From positions 1 to 5,424 of the forward strand of contig JAPJRA010000306.1 of assembly GCA_030824835.1 (NCBI GenBank): a stretch of 5,424 bases of DNA. Direction: 5' to 3'. Shown here piece after piece: positions 1-4,474 of the stretch. Within the stretch, counting starts at the first letter, position 1. Each line of letters opens with the position of its first letter. A program made the position numbers and the translations under genes. The DNA comes from Geminicoccaceae bacterium. GTDB lineage: Bacteria > Pseudomonadota > Alphaproteobacteria > Geminicoccales > Geminicoccaceae. The notes under the pieces were generated by a model. That model was not told where the DNA came from and searched no databases. It was given only the letters and a program-made list of their open reading frames with translations.

Positions 1-1
1 G

Positions 2-319
2 CCATTCACCCTGGAGATCTTTCAAGTCCCAGAGCCTCCCTATGGGAGCAAGAGCTGGTTCGACTGGCTTCGCTGGATGGTCACGGTGATGAACCCTGAT
101 GATCCGCAGTTTCACTTCATCGCATCCCTGCTGGCGAGCGCCGCTCGCTACGGGAAGCTGACAGAGAAGCAGGCAGCAGCGGCCAACCGCGCAATCGAGC
201 GCATCGCGGCCGCTTACGAGGCTGATGACCTCTTGTGCCTCAATACAGGCCGGGCTCCGGCAGAGGTCGTCCCGATGCGCCCGACCCTCCACATCGACAA
301 CACGAAGGGCGGCGCTTGA
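2..319 (+). CDS. Small phage protein, 3' part (5' end outside window)
   Basis: The reading frame is open from the left edge, so the true start is probably upstream. The first in-window ATG, at 77, has no convincing ribosome binding site, and the 25 codons before it read as plausible protein (aromatic-rich, with WFDWLRW). The visible 105 residues contain a segment of the form FIASLLASAARYGKLTEKQ followed by a helix ending in IERIAAAYE. From memory, this 'short helix, GkLTeKQ, helix' pattern is common in small hypothetical proteins next to phage replication genes; no biochemical role is known to me. The TGA stop overlaps the next gene's ATG (TGATG at 317-321), so the two are translationally coupled and this gene belongs to the replication operon. 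I do not assign a function. The CDS is well supported; the start is unknown. Confidence 0.75.
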   Translation, partial: PFTLEIFQVPEPPYGSKSWFDWLRWMVTVMNPDDPQFHFIASLLASAARYGKLTEKQAAAANRAIERIAAAYEADDLLCLNTGRAPAEVVPMRPTLHIDNTKGGA

Positions 320-1299
320 TGCGTGAGTTTGCCAAAATCTCAACCTCGATCTGGGGCAGTCGCAAGTTCAAGTCGCTACCCTCCGACGATGCGCGGCTTG
401 TCTACCTATACCTCCACACCTGCCCGCACGTTAATTCGCTCGGATGCTTCGTCCTGCCATTCGGATATGCCCTTTCCGACCTCGGATGGAACGACATGGA
501 TACCGATCCGATACGGTATCGGAACTGTATCCGTGACCTATGCGATAGCGGTCTCATCGGCTTCGATAAGGGTGAAAACCTCGTTCGTATCGTCGATTTT
601 CTCAAGCATTCACCCTTCTCCAACGAGAAGCATGCGAAAGGGGCCATCAAGCTCCTGGGTGGCATTCCTGATTGCCAAGAAAAATTGCTTCTTATCAATG
701 ATATATCGCAAATGAAATTCGTTTCTTCGGCCCTTCTCCCGGCCTCGTCAGATACCGAAGCGATACCCTATCGATATACCGAGACCGAGACCGAGACCGA
801 GACAAGAGACCAAGAGAGACCTAACGGTCTCTTGTCATCTGGCGATGACTGCCGCCCGGCGGATCATCGGGCAGAGGAAACGCAAGCCGAGATCGAGGCC
901 AAGAGTCGGGCCGCTGCCGAGGCGGAAGAAGTCGCATTGGCCGTCGCCGCCTACAACGACACGGCTCAGCAGGCGGGATGGCCGGCGGTTCAGAAGCTGA
1001 CCCCGGCACGGCGCGCGGCTCTGCGCTCTCGGCTGAAGGAAGCCGGGGGGCTTGAGGGCTGGCAGTTCGCCTTGGGCAAGGCCCGGGCATCCCCGCACCT
1101 CTGCGGACAGAACGACCGCGGCTGGCGCGCCAGCTTCGACTTCCTGACCGCCCAATCATCCTTCGCCAAACTCATGGAGGGCAACTATGACCCAAGACCC
1201 GCAAATCCCGGTTGCCGTCCGTCTGGCGGCCCTTACCCCGGCCGCAACGGACAGCCAGGTGGTCTCGTCGGTGCAGCAATGCGGAGTCGATCTTCGTGA
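319..1299 (+). CDS. Phage replisome organizer / replication initiator (O-like, winged-helix)
   Basis: Probable origin-binding replication initiator, 326 residues. The ATG at 319 is chosen because it interlocks with the preceding stop and has GAAGGG at 304-309; a longer frame from 235 lies inside the previous gene. Residues 1 to about 125 (MREFAKISTSIWGSRKF onward) resemble the winged-helix N-terminal domain of phage replication proteins, with the usual 'W.s.kfk.L..dar.vYLyL' opening. A hydrophilic linker follows, with TETETETETR at 154-163 and an Ala/Glu-rich helix near 185-215. The C-terminal block at about 247-291 (GWQFALGKA, then SPHLCGQNDRGWRASFDFL, ending KLMEGNYD) is the motif typical of phage primosomal/replisome organizer proteins. 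The last 35 residues are Gly/Pro/Arg-rich, lie beyond that block, and overlap the next gene by 113 nt. The gene also carries AT-rich and repeated DNA that may be the origin it binds. Family-level recognition is good; the precise mechanism is inferred. Confidence 0.85.
   Translation: MREFAKISTSIWGSRKFKSLPSDDARLVYLYLHTCPHVNSLGCFVLPFGYALSDLGWNDMDTDPIRYRNCIRDLCDSGLIGFDKGENLVRIVDFLKHSPFSNEKHAKGAIKLLGGIPDCQEKLLLINDISQMKFVSSALLPASSDTEAIPYRYTETETETETRDQERPNGLLSSGDDCRPADHRAEETQAEIEAKSRAAAEAEEVALAVAAYNDTAQQAGWPAVQKLTPARRAALRSRLKEAGGLEGWQFALGKARASPHLCGQNDRGWRASFDFLTAQSSFAKLMEGNYDPRPANPGCRPSGGPYPGRNGQPGGLVGAAMRSRSS
499..532. repeat. GATACC cluster with perfect 15-bp palindrome
   Basis: GATACC occurs at 499-504, a near copy GATACG starts 11 bp later at 510, and an inverted copy (GGTATC) lies at 515-520. 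Together they make a perfect palindrome at 508-522, CCGATAC-g-GTATCGG. A further inverted GGATAC-type site (GTATCC) follows at about 527-532. The 11-bp spacing puts repeats on the same DNA face. The same GATACC word returns at 751-780, on the far side of the AT-rich island. It lies within the initiator gene and could be part of its binding region. Confidence 0.5.
671..728. other. AT-rich island inside the initiator gene (possible DNA unwinding element)
   Basis: By direct count 17 of 58 bases are G or C (about 29%), in a window that is otherwise strongly GC-rich. The island contains an A5 run and GATATATC. It encodes part of the linker between the two conserved domains of the initiator, where protein constraint is weak. 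In lambdoid phages the origin lies inside gene O, with iterons beside an AT-rich stretch, and this layout is similar. The role as an unwinding element is inferred. Confidence 0.45.
751..836. repeat. Iteron-like array: GATACC x3 then GAGACC cluster and 11-bp inverted repeat
   Basis: GATACC occurs at 751 and 762, and GATATACC at 773, giving 11-bp periodicity. From 781 the hexamer GAGACC runs in tandem at 781, 787 and 793, with a degenerate copy (GAGACA) at 799, further copies at 806 and 816, and an inverted copy at 826-831. A perfect inverted repeat, GACAAGAGACC (801-811) and GGTCTCTTGTC (826-836), could fold with a 14-nt loop. A tighter alternative pairs AGAGACC (815-821) with GGTCTCT (826-832) around a TAAC loop. 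The array encodes the TETETETETR linker. It may be initiator binding sites (an origin), or only low-complexity coding DNA. Confidence 0.55.
1176..1181 (+). promoter_or_regulatory. Strong Shine-Dalgarno inside the initiator gene
   Basis: GGAGGG ends 5 nt before the ATG at 1187. This near-ideal site decides that the next gene starts at 1187 although the preceding frame stays open to 1299. Confidence 0.8.
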
Positions 1300-1909
1300 G
1301 CGCCGGGACCACAAGTTTTCGTACGAGCGCCCTGACGGCACGATCGCTCCGGCGCGGGTGGTGACCTATTGGTCGGCCAGCGCGGAGACTGTGGACCAGA
1401 TCGAGGCCGCGCGCCGCCGCCTCGCCCACAGCCTGACCCCGCCAGCGCGGGACCAGGCGATCGGGTGGATCGCCGAGCTCTCGGTCATCACCGCGCGCCG
1501 CATGGACGATGACATGACCGAGGACCTGCGGGCAGCAGCCTATTCGAGCCGGCTTGCGGACTACCCGGCCGACATCGCCCGGCATGCCCTGCTGGTCCAT
1601 CGCTGGAAGTTCTTCCCGACCTGGGCGGAGGTGGCCGACGTCTGCGACGCGCTCCTGGAGCCACGCCGCCAGATGCAGGCAGCCTTGGATGCGGCAGAGC
1701 GCGAGGCTCGTGAACGCGAGCTGAAGGCTCGGGCCCTTCCGACGGAAAGCACCGCGGTCAAGACGCCCGAGGAGCGCGCAGCCGTCTCCGCCTCGCTGGG
1801 CGATCTGATCGCCGGGATCAACGCGAGAGCCGCCGCAGAGCGTGCCGAAGCCGAGGCGCGAAACGCCAGCCAGGCTGACCCGGACCTGACGAACACCCCC
1901 ACCGCCTGA
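1187..1909 (+). CDS. Probable phage replication partner (helicase-loader-like)
   Basis: This 240-residue protein is encoded straight after the conserved part of the initiator, the position usually taken by a helicase loader or DnaC/P-type partner. Residues 118-157 (AYSSRLADYPADIARHAL, then KFFPTWAEVADVCDAL) form a pattern I associate with phage helicase loader/inhibitor-like proteins: a helix, a 'dYP.di...al' turn, a 'fFPtwaEv' helix start, and a helix ending in R. Residues about 160-183 are strongly charged (AAEREARERELKAR) and probably a long helix or coiled coil; the tail from about 185 looks disordered. There is no Walker A motif, so it is not a DnaC-type ATPase and would have to act by protein contact. 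The N-terminal 100 residues are unrecognised. The gene overlaps the initiator by 113 nt. The CDS is firm; the loader role is inferred from motif and position. Confidence 0.75.
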   Translation: MTQDPQIPVAVRLAALTPAATDSQVVSSVQQCGVDLRERRDHKFSYERPDGTIAPARVVTYWSASAETVDQIEAARRRLAHSLTPPARDQAIGWIAELSVITARRMDDDMTEDLRAAAYSSRLADYPADIARHALLVHRWKFFPTWAEVADVCDALLEPRRQMQAALDAAEREARERELKARALPTESTAVKTPEERAAVSASLGDLIAGINARAAAERAEAEARNASQADPDLTNTPTA

Positions 1910-1926
1910 TCACAGGGAGACCCACC

Positions 1927-2625
1927 ATGTCGCACCACTTCCCAGCCCCGATGACCGTGCAGCAGATCGCCGAGCGCGGCACCAGCATGATGGACGAGGC
2001 CACCGCCACTCTGCGGCTGGCTTCGGAGATGGCCGAGTTCGAGCGCGTCACCGGCCGCAAGGTGATCCTATCCGAGGCGGCACAGCCCGGGTCCGAACCC
2101 GGCACGTTCGCCGTGGAATGGGTCAGGGGTATTCCGACCGAGCCCGACGCCGAGCTGGTCGACGCGCTGCATCCGGCGCCCGTGCCTTCGGTCGAGGTGC
2201 AGGATATACCGCAGGGGCCACAGGATCAGCCAGAAACCGGCAAGTCGGCCTCGCCCGCTATCGCGGAGCCTACGACCGAAGGTGGCCCCTCAGCGGTCAG
2301 CACAGAGCCTCTGCGGGGCATGCCTGAACCGGCCCGCACCATGAACTGGGCCGGATTGACCCTGCCCGAGCGGCGGATCGTCAAGCACCTGGAGCGCCTG
2401 CCGGACACCTTCGCGCCGCAGGACGACCTGTGCCTGGTCGAGATGCTGACCAGCGGCAACAAGATCGACCTGGTCGCCGAATTCCTGGGCGTGGCGCGCG
2501 GCGATGCGCTCGCCCGGTGGAAGTCGATGCTCACCGACGATGTGGTCGGCGCCGACGGACGCCCCTCGCTCGACGGGCAGAAGCGCCTGCTGGCCGCGCT
2601 GCGCTACCGCGTCGAGGCCGCGTGA
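1927..2625 (+). CDS. Hypothetical protein with C-terminal helix-turn-helix-like segment
   Basis: I do not recognise this 232-residue protein as a named family. GGGAGA at 1915-1920 sits 6 nt before the ATG and supports the start. Three parts can be seen: an N-terminal helical segment (about 10-45), a Pro/Gln/Glu-rich low-complexity linker (about 70-140), and a compact C-terminal domain (about 140-228). Within the last, GNKIDLVAEFLGVARGDALA at 177-196, followed by RWKSMLTDD, reads like a helix-turn-helix in which a short helix, a 'LGV' turn and a recognition helix follow one another. This suggests DNA binding or a protein-docking winged helix. Being in the replication operon, 17 nt after its neighbour and interlocked with the next gene (TGATG at 2623-2627), it may serve phage replication or its control. 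No catalytic residues are evident. Confidence 0.7.
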   Translation: MSHHFPAPMTVQQIAERGTSMMDEATATLRLASEMAEFERVTGRKVILSEAAQPGSEPGTFAVEWVRGIPTEPDAELVDALHPAPVPSVEVQDIPQGPQDQPETGKSASPAIAEPTTEGGPSAVSTEPLRGMPEPARTMNWAGLTLPERRIVKHLERLPDTFAPQDDLCLVEMLTSGNKIDLVAEFLGVARGDALARWKSMLTDDVVGADGRPSLDGQKRLLAALRYRVEAA

Positions 2626-2912
2626 TGCTGGAGGAAACCCCATCGACGGACCCTATAAAATCCGTCCCGAAGCGGCCCGAGGACGTGGCCGCGATGTGCG
2701 ACGGCAAGATCGCGTTTGCCAGCCCGCAGCTGGCGCACCAAGCGGCGAAGCGCAGGCGCGGCTACGCACTTGAGGCATATCATTGCCCCGTCTGTGGGCA
2801 GTTTCATCTCGGGGCTCCGCTGCCCAAGCGGCCCAAGCCCGAGCGCCGGCAACTCAAGCGGCCGAGGAACCGGAACGGCGTGCGCAACGCAGCGAATTGG
2901 GGGCGGGAATGA
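2625..2912 (+). CDS. Small zinc-ribbon-like phage protein
   Basis: A 95-residue basic protein. The ATG overlaps the previous TGA, and GAGG at 2614-2617 lies 7 nt upstream, which favours this start over a longer frame inside the preceding gene. Possible metal ligands are C25, C54, C57 and H61 (MCDGKIAF, then YHCPVCGQFHLG), spaced C-x28-C-x2-C-x3-H. The 'C.gk..f.s...A...a.r' segment followed by 'yhCp.CgqfHlG' is a pattern I have often seen in small phage and bacterial hypotheticals. The C-terminal 30 residues are very rich in Arg, Lys and Pro, suggesting nucleic-acid contact. Zinc binding and nucleic-acid binding are inferred. An inverted repeat GACGGA-N10-TCCGTC at 2645-2666, with loop CCCTATAAAA, lies just inside the gene. 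Confidence 0.78.
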   Translation: MLEETPSTDPIKSVPKRPEDVAAMCDGKIAFASPQLAHQAAKRRRGYALEAYHCPVCGQFHLGAPLPKRPKPERRQLKRPRNRNGVRNAANWGRE

Positions 2913-2980
2913 GCGCTCTCGAACTCATCGGCATCTGGCTGCTCATCTTCGTCATCCTCTCGACTTGGTGGGGCTCATGA
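2909..2980 (+). CDS. 23-residue single-span membrane microprotein
   Basis: A tiny frame of 23 codons whose ATG overlaps the preceding stop (ATGA at 2909-2912) and whose stop overlaps the next start (ATGA at 2977-2980). A purine-rich GGGGGCGGGA run stands directly before the ATG. Residues about 5-21 (ELIGIWLLIFVILSTWW) are almost wholly hydrophobic and long enough for one membrane span, with Trp at the boundary as is typical of the interface. Exact double interlocking with its neighbours argues that it is translated, either as a real membrane peptide or as a coupling cistron that carries ribosomes to the next gene. Small hydrophobic peptides occur in phages as holin, antiholin or membrane-targeting factors, but nothing here assigns one of those roles. 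It is easily missed by gene finders because of its length. Confidence 0.6.
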   Translation: MSALELIGIWLLIFVILSTWWGS

Positions 2981-3630
2981 GCATGCATCAGACCATCCGC
3001 CCCACGCTCCGCGTGATGACCGTCCAGGACGCCCTGTCGTGGGCATTCAGCACCGAGAAGGCGGCGCTGGACTTCGACCAGTACGGCGCGCACGAGTTCG
3101 ACCGGGTGGGCGTCGACCCCATCTGGCGCGGCATCCAGATGCAGGCGCTCGGCGTGGCGGTCGACGGTGGCGGGTCCAGCGATCCGGCGCACGATGCCCA
3201 GATCATCGCCGCCGCGGTCGAGGCCCTGCCGATCGGGCACGGTGGCCGCAAGATGGCGATCCAGGTTGCTGACCTGGCCCGGGCCCGCAGCGCGCCGGAC
3301 TGGGGGCAGGGGGATCGCCTGGCCTGCATCCCCGAGGGCTGGGACTGGGACGAAAAGCTAGGCGAGTTCCTGGCGGGCTCGCGCAAGGACGGCAGCGTGT
3401 GGGCCTGGCGCTGCAAGCGCCGCAAGAGCCACGAGCGGCGCGGCGACTGGTGCCCGGTCAGCTACACCGGGACCGCGCGCATCATCGCCGCCAAGCGCCG
3501 CAACTACCTGCTGTGGTGGGGTGCGCTGCTGTACCTGCTGGGAGAGCTGCAGCGGCCCGGCCTGCTGTCCTCGATCGAGCTGTCTGGCGGGATGCCGGAT
3601 ATGGCGCCGTGGAAGGTGGAAGGATGCTAA
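2977..3630 (+). CDS. Conserved phage hypothetical protein (end of replication operon)
   Basis: A 217-residue protein. The start at 2977 interlocks with the microprotein's stop (ATGA); an internal ATG at 3016 (MTVQDALSWAF) matches where I recall related proteins starting, but it lacks a ribosome binding site. Visible blocks are VQDALSWAFSTEKAALDF (16-33), a GVAVDGGG turn (59-66), a helical GGRKMAIQVADLARA (89-103) followed by PDW, a basic region with two cysteines (C146, C159; WRCKRRK, then DWCPVSYT), and ARIIAAKRRNYLLWWGALL (167-185), ending MPDMAPWKV. I recognise this arrangement as recurring in Rhodobacterales prophages without an established function. Its place at the end of an early operon would fit a late-gene regulator, but that is speculation. 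It is the last + gene before the convergent junction and shares 4 bases with the opposing gene's 3' end. Confidence 0.8.
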   Translation: MSMHQTIRPTLRVMTVQDALSWAFSTEKAALDFDQYGAHEFDRVGVDPIWRGIQMQALGVAVDGGGSSDPAHDAQIIAAAVEALPIGHGGRKMAIQVADLARARSAPDWGQGDRLACIPEGWDWDEKLGEFLAGSRKDGSVWAWRCKRRKSHERRGDWCPVSYTGTARIIAAKRRNYLLWWGALLYLLGELQRPGLLSSIELSGGMPDMAPWKVEGC

Positions 3631-3646
3631 GAGCATCCGTTCACTT
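3614..3646. terminator. Convergent-junction hairpin, possible bidirectional terminator
   Basis: A perfect 7-bp stem GGATGCT/AGCATCC (3622-3628 with 3632-3638) closes a 3-nt AAG loop. Beyond one A-G mismatch the stem continues for 7 more pairs (3614-3620 with 3640-3646), two of which are G-U in the + transcript. It spans the meeting point of two convergent genes, and both stop codons (TAA at 3628-3630 on +, TAG at 3629-3627 on -) fall at its tip. No U-tract follows on either strand, so classical intrinsic termination is uncertain. The G-U pairs become A-C in the - transcript, so the fold should be stronger for the + operon. Confidence 0.45.
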
Positions 3647-4169
3647 CGCGCCAGATAGCCTCTCGCTTATCGGGAGGCAGCCTGGACCATGCCACGATCA
3701 CGGTCTTGACGTACTGCGGCGTCCCGCTCTGCCATTTGCCGCGCAGCTGCTGCGACACGGTGTTTTCAGAGACACCCAGCAGCTTTGCCAGCATCTTCTG
3801 GTTCAGGCCCGCCATGCGGGCACGCTGCTGCCACGGTTCACTGCTCGCGGGGGCATGGGGTGCTGGGGCGGCTTTCTCCGCCGCGTCGGAGATGGCCCGA
3901 ACGGCTTCAGCGGCAGTCACGTCGAACCAGTCGCCATTGATCCGCTTTTCAGAAAGAAGGAGGTGGGCAGCCCTTTCCACCTTGAACGCAACAGATCGAG
4001 CGAACGGTCGGGAGTACTGCAGCGTCAGGATCGTAGGGTTGGATACTTGGATCATCCGCAGTCGGTGACCAGGGTTCGTAGCTACGCCGATCTTTTGGGG
4101 GCCGCCCGCGCTTCCGATGACGTAGACCGAGGATTCGCTGCTGGCCGGTGCGAAAATTGAACCGGCCAT
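3627..4169 (-). CDS. T5orf172/GIY-YIG-type domain fused to Cro/CI-type HTH
   Basis: A 180-residue protein with two domains. Residues about 14-92 match the T5orf172/MUG113 branch of the GIY-YIG superfamily: VYVIG (15-19) stands for the first motif, QKIGVATN (25-32) for the second, followed by HRL with R36, FKVERAAHLLL with E65 in the place of the catalytic glutamate, and NGDWFDV (78-84). The first motif is degenerate (VYVI rather than GIY), as is usual in this branch. A linker rich in Ala/Pro (about 97-112) leads to a helix-turn-helix at about 119-147 (LNQKMLAKLLGVSENTVSQQ), of the Cro/CI type. GIY-YIG proteins cut or bind DNA; the HTH would give sequence specificity. GAGGG 6 nt upstream supports the start, and TAATG couples it to the RHH gene. 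It could be a nuclease, a regulator that kept only binding, or part of a defence or lysogeny switch. Domain calls are good; catalytic activity is unproven. Confidence 0.85.
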   Translation of the reverse strand: MAGSIFAPASSESSVYVIGSAGGPQKIGVATNPGHRLRMIQVSNPTILTLQYSRPFARSVAFKVERAAHLLLSEKRINGDWFDVTAAEAVRAISDAAEKAAPAPHAPASSEPWQQRARMAGLNQKMLAKLLGVSENTVSQQLRGKWQSGTPQYVKTVIVAWSRLPPDKREAIWREVNGCS

Positions 4170-4378
4170 TACTCACCCTCGGCATCAAGGGCCTGCTCCA
4201 CAAGGAGGCGGATAGCCTTGGACCGATTGGGCATGTCGGGGTGCTTCCGGCGCCATTCATCCACGCGCTTCGTCCATCGCGCAGTGGCGACGATCTGAAT
4301 GCGCTCGGTCGCGCTCTCCTGCTCCAGCTTCGGCGGCAACTCTGTCTCTGCCCGATTCAATTTCTTTGCCCTGTGCAT
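4169..4378 (-). CDS. Ribbon-helix-helix (Arc/CopG-type) DNA-binding protein
   Basis: A 69-residue basic protein with an extended charged N-terminus (1-24) followed by a ribbon-helix-helix fold: strand RIQIVAT (26-32), helix ARWTKRVDEWRRKH (33-46), turn PDMPNRS, and helix KAIRLLVEQALDAE (54-67). The 'nRSkAIR.Lve.AL' second helix is typical of Arc/CopG/MetJ-class repressors, which dimerise and insert the paired strand into the major groove at inverted or tandem sites. AGAGG (4388-4384) lies 5 nt upstream of the ATG. The promoter directly upstream sits in a large dyad, which makes autoregulation likely. Pairing with a downstream effector resembles the order of an antitoxin-toxin operon, but the partner here is itself a DNA-binding protein and no toxin family is seen. 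The RHH call is fairly strong; its operator is inferred. Confidence 0.82.
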   Translation of the reverse strand: MHRAKKLNRAETELPPKLEQESATERIQIVATARWTKRVDEWRRKHPDMPNRSKAIRLLVEQALDAEGE

Positions 4379-4387
4379 ATCAGCCTC

Positions 4388-4415
4388 TTGCTTATCATGC
4401 CATGGGGTGTATCAT
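4388..4415 (+). promoter_or_regulatory. Rightward sigma70-like promoter for the lipoprotein operon
   Basis: TTGCTT (4388-4393) is followed after 16 nt by TATCAT (4410-4415), giving the same geometry as the leftward promoter. A start near 4422 would give a leader of about 53 nt before the ATG at 4475. The two promoters occupy the same DNA and should compete for polymerase. Confidence 0.5.
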
Positions 4416-4438
4416 ACACACATTAACATGATGCGCAA
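4411..4438 (-). promoter_or_regulatory. Leftward sigma70-like promoter for the RHH / GIY-YIG-HTH pair
   Basis: Read on the - strand, TTGCGC (4438-4433) is followed after 16 nt by TATGAT (4416-4411), five of six matches to the -10 consensus and the TTG core of the -35. Transcription would start near 4404 and leave a leader of about 25 nt before the ATG at 4378. It is the only candidate seen for this operon. Confidence 0.55.
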
Positions 4439-4474
4439 CACGGCATCGGTTCCCATTCCCCGAAAGACCACCCC

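Larger units (their letters stand above)
4388..4438. promoter_or_regulatory. 51-bp dyad operator centred on base 4413
   Basis: Base pairs placed symmetrically around 4413 are complementary at 18 of 25 positions. The matches fall in three blocks: the perfect inner palindrome GTGTAT-c-ATACAC (4407-4419), the half-sites ATCATG (4394-4399) and CATGAT (4427-4432), and the outer TTGC (4388-4391) and GCAA (4435-4438), which are the -35 cores. The centres of the ATCATG half-sites are 33 bp apart, about three helical turns. The RHH protein and the Cro/CI-type HTH protein encoded alongside are the obvious candidate ligands. Confidence 0.6.

Noticed and set aside
235..318. Longer start for the replisome organizer at ATG 235
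   Set aside because: It would overlap the preceding gene by 85 nt and add a Pro/Arg/Gly-rich leader; ATG 319 interlocks with the stop and begins the conserved domain.
778..836. CRISPR-like array suggested by the GAGACC repeats
   Set aside because: The unit is only 6 bp, there are no spacers, and it lies in frame within a coding sequence.
1172..1600. A 142-codon - strand open frame opposite the initiator/loader junction
   Set aside because: It lacks a ribosome binding site or motif and is explained as a shadow of the + strand genes.
2654..2660. TATAAAA as a -10 element of an internal promoter
   Set aside because: No -35-like hexamer is found at 16-18 bp upstream, and the site is inside a coupled operon.
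3399..4160. A 253-codon + strand open frame spanning the end of the 217-residue gene and the antisense of the GIY-YIG-HTH gene
   Set aside because: Both strands below it already encode proteins with recognisable motifs, its product has no coherent domain, and long antisense frames are expected in GC-rich DNA.
3627..4378. Classical toxin-antitoxin pair
   Set aside because: The order fits, but the second protein shows no known toxin family; a DNA-binding or nuclease role is better supported.
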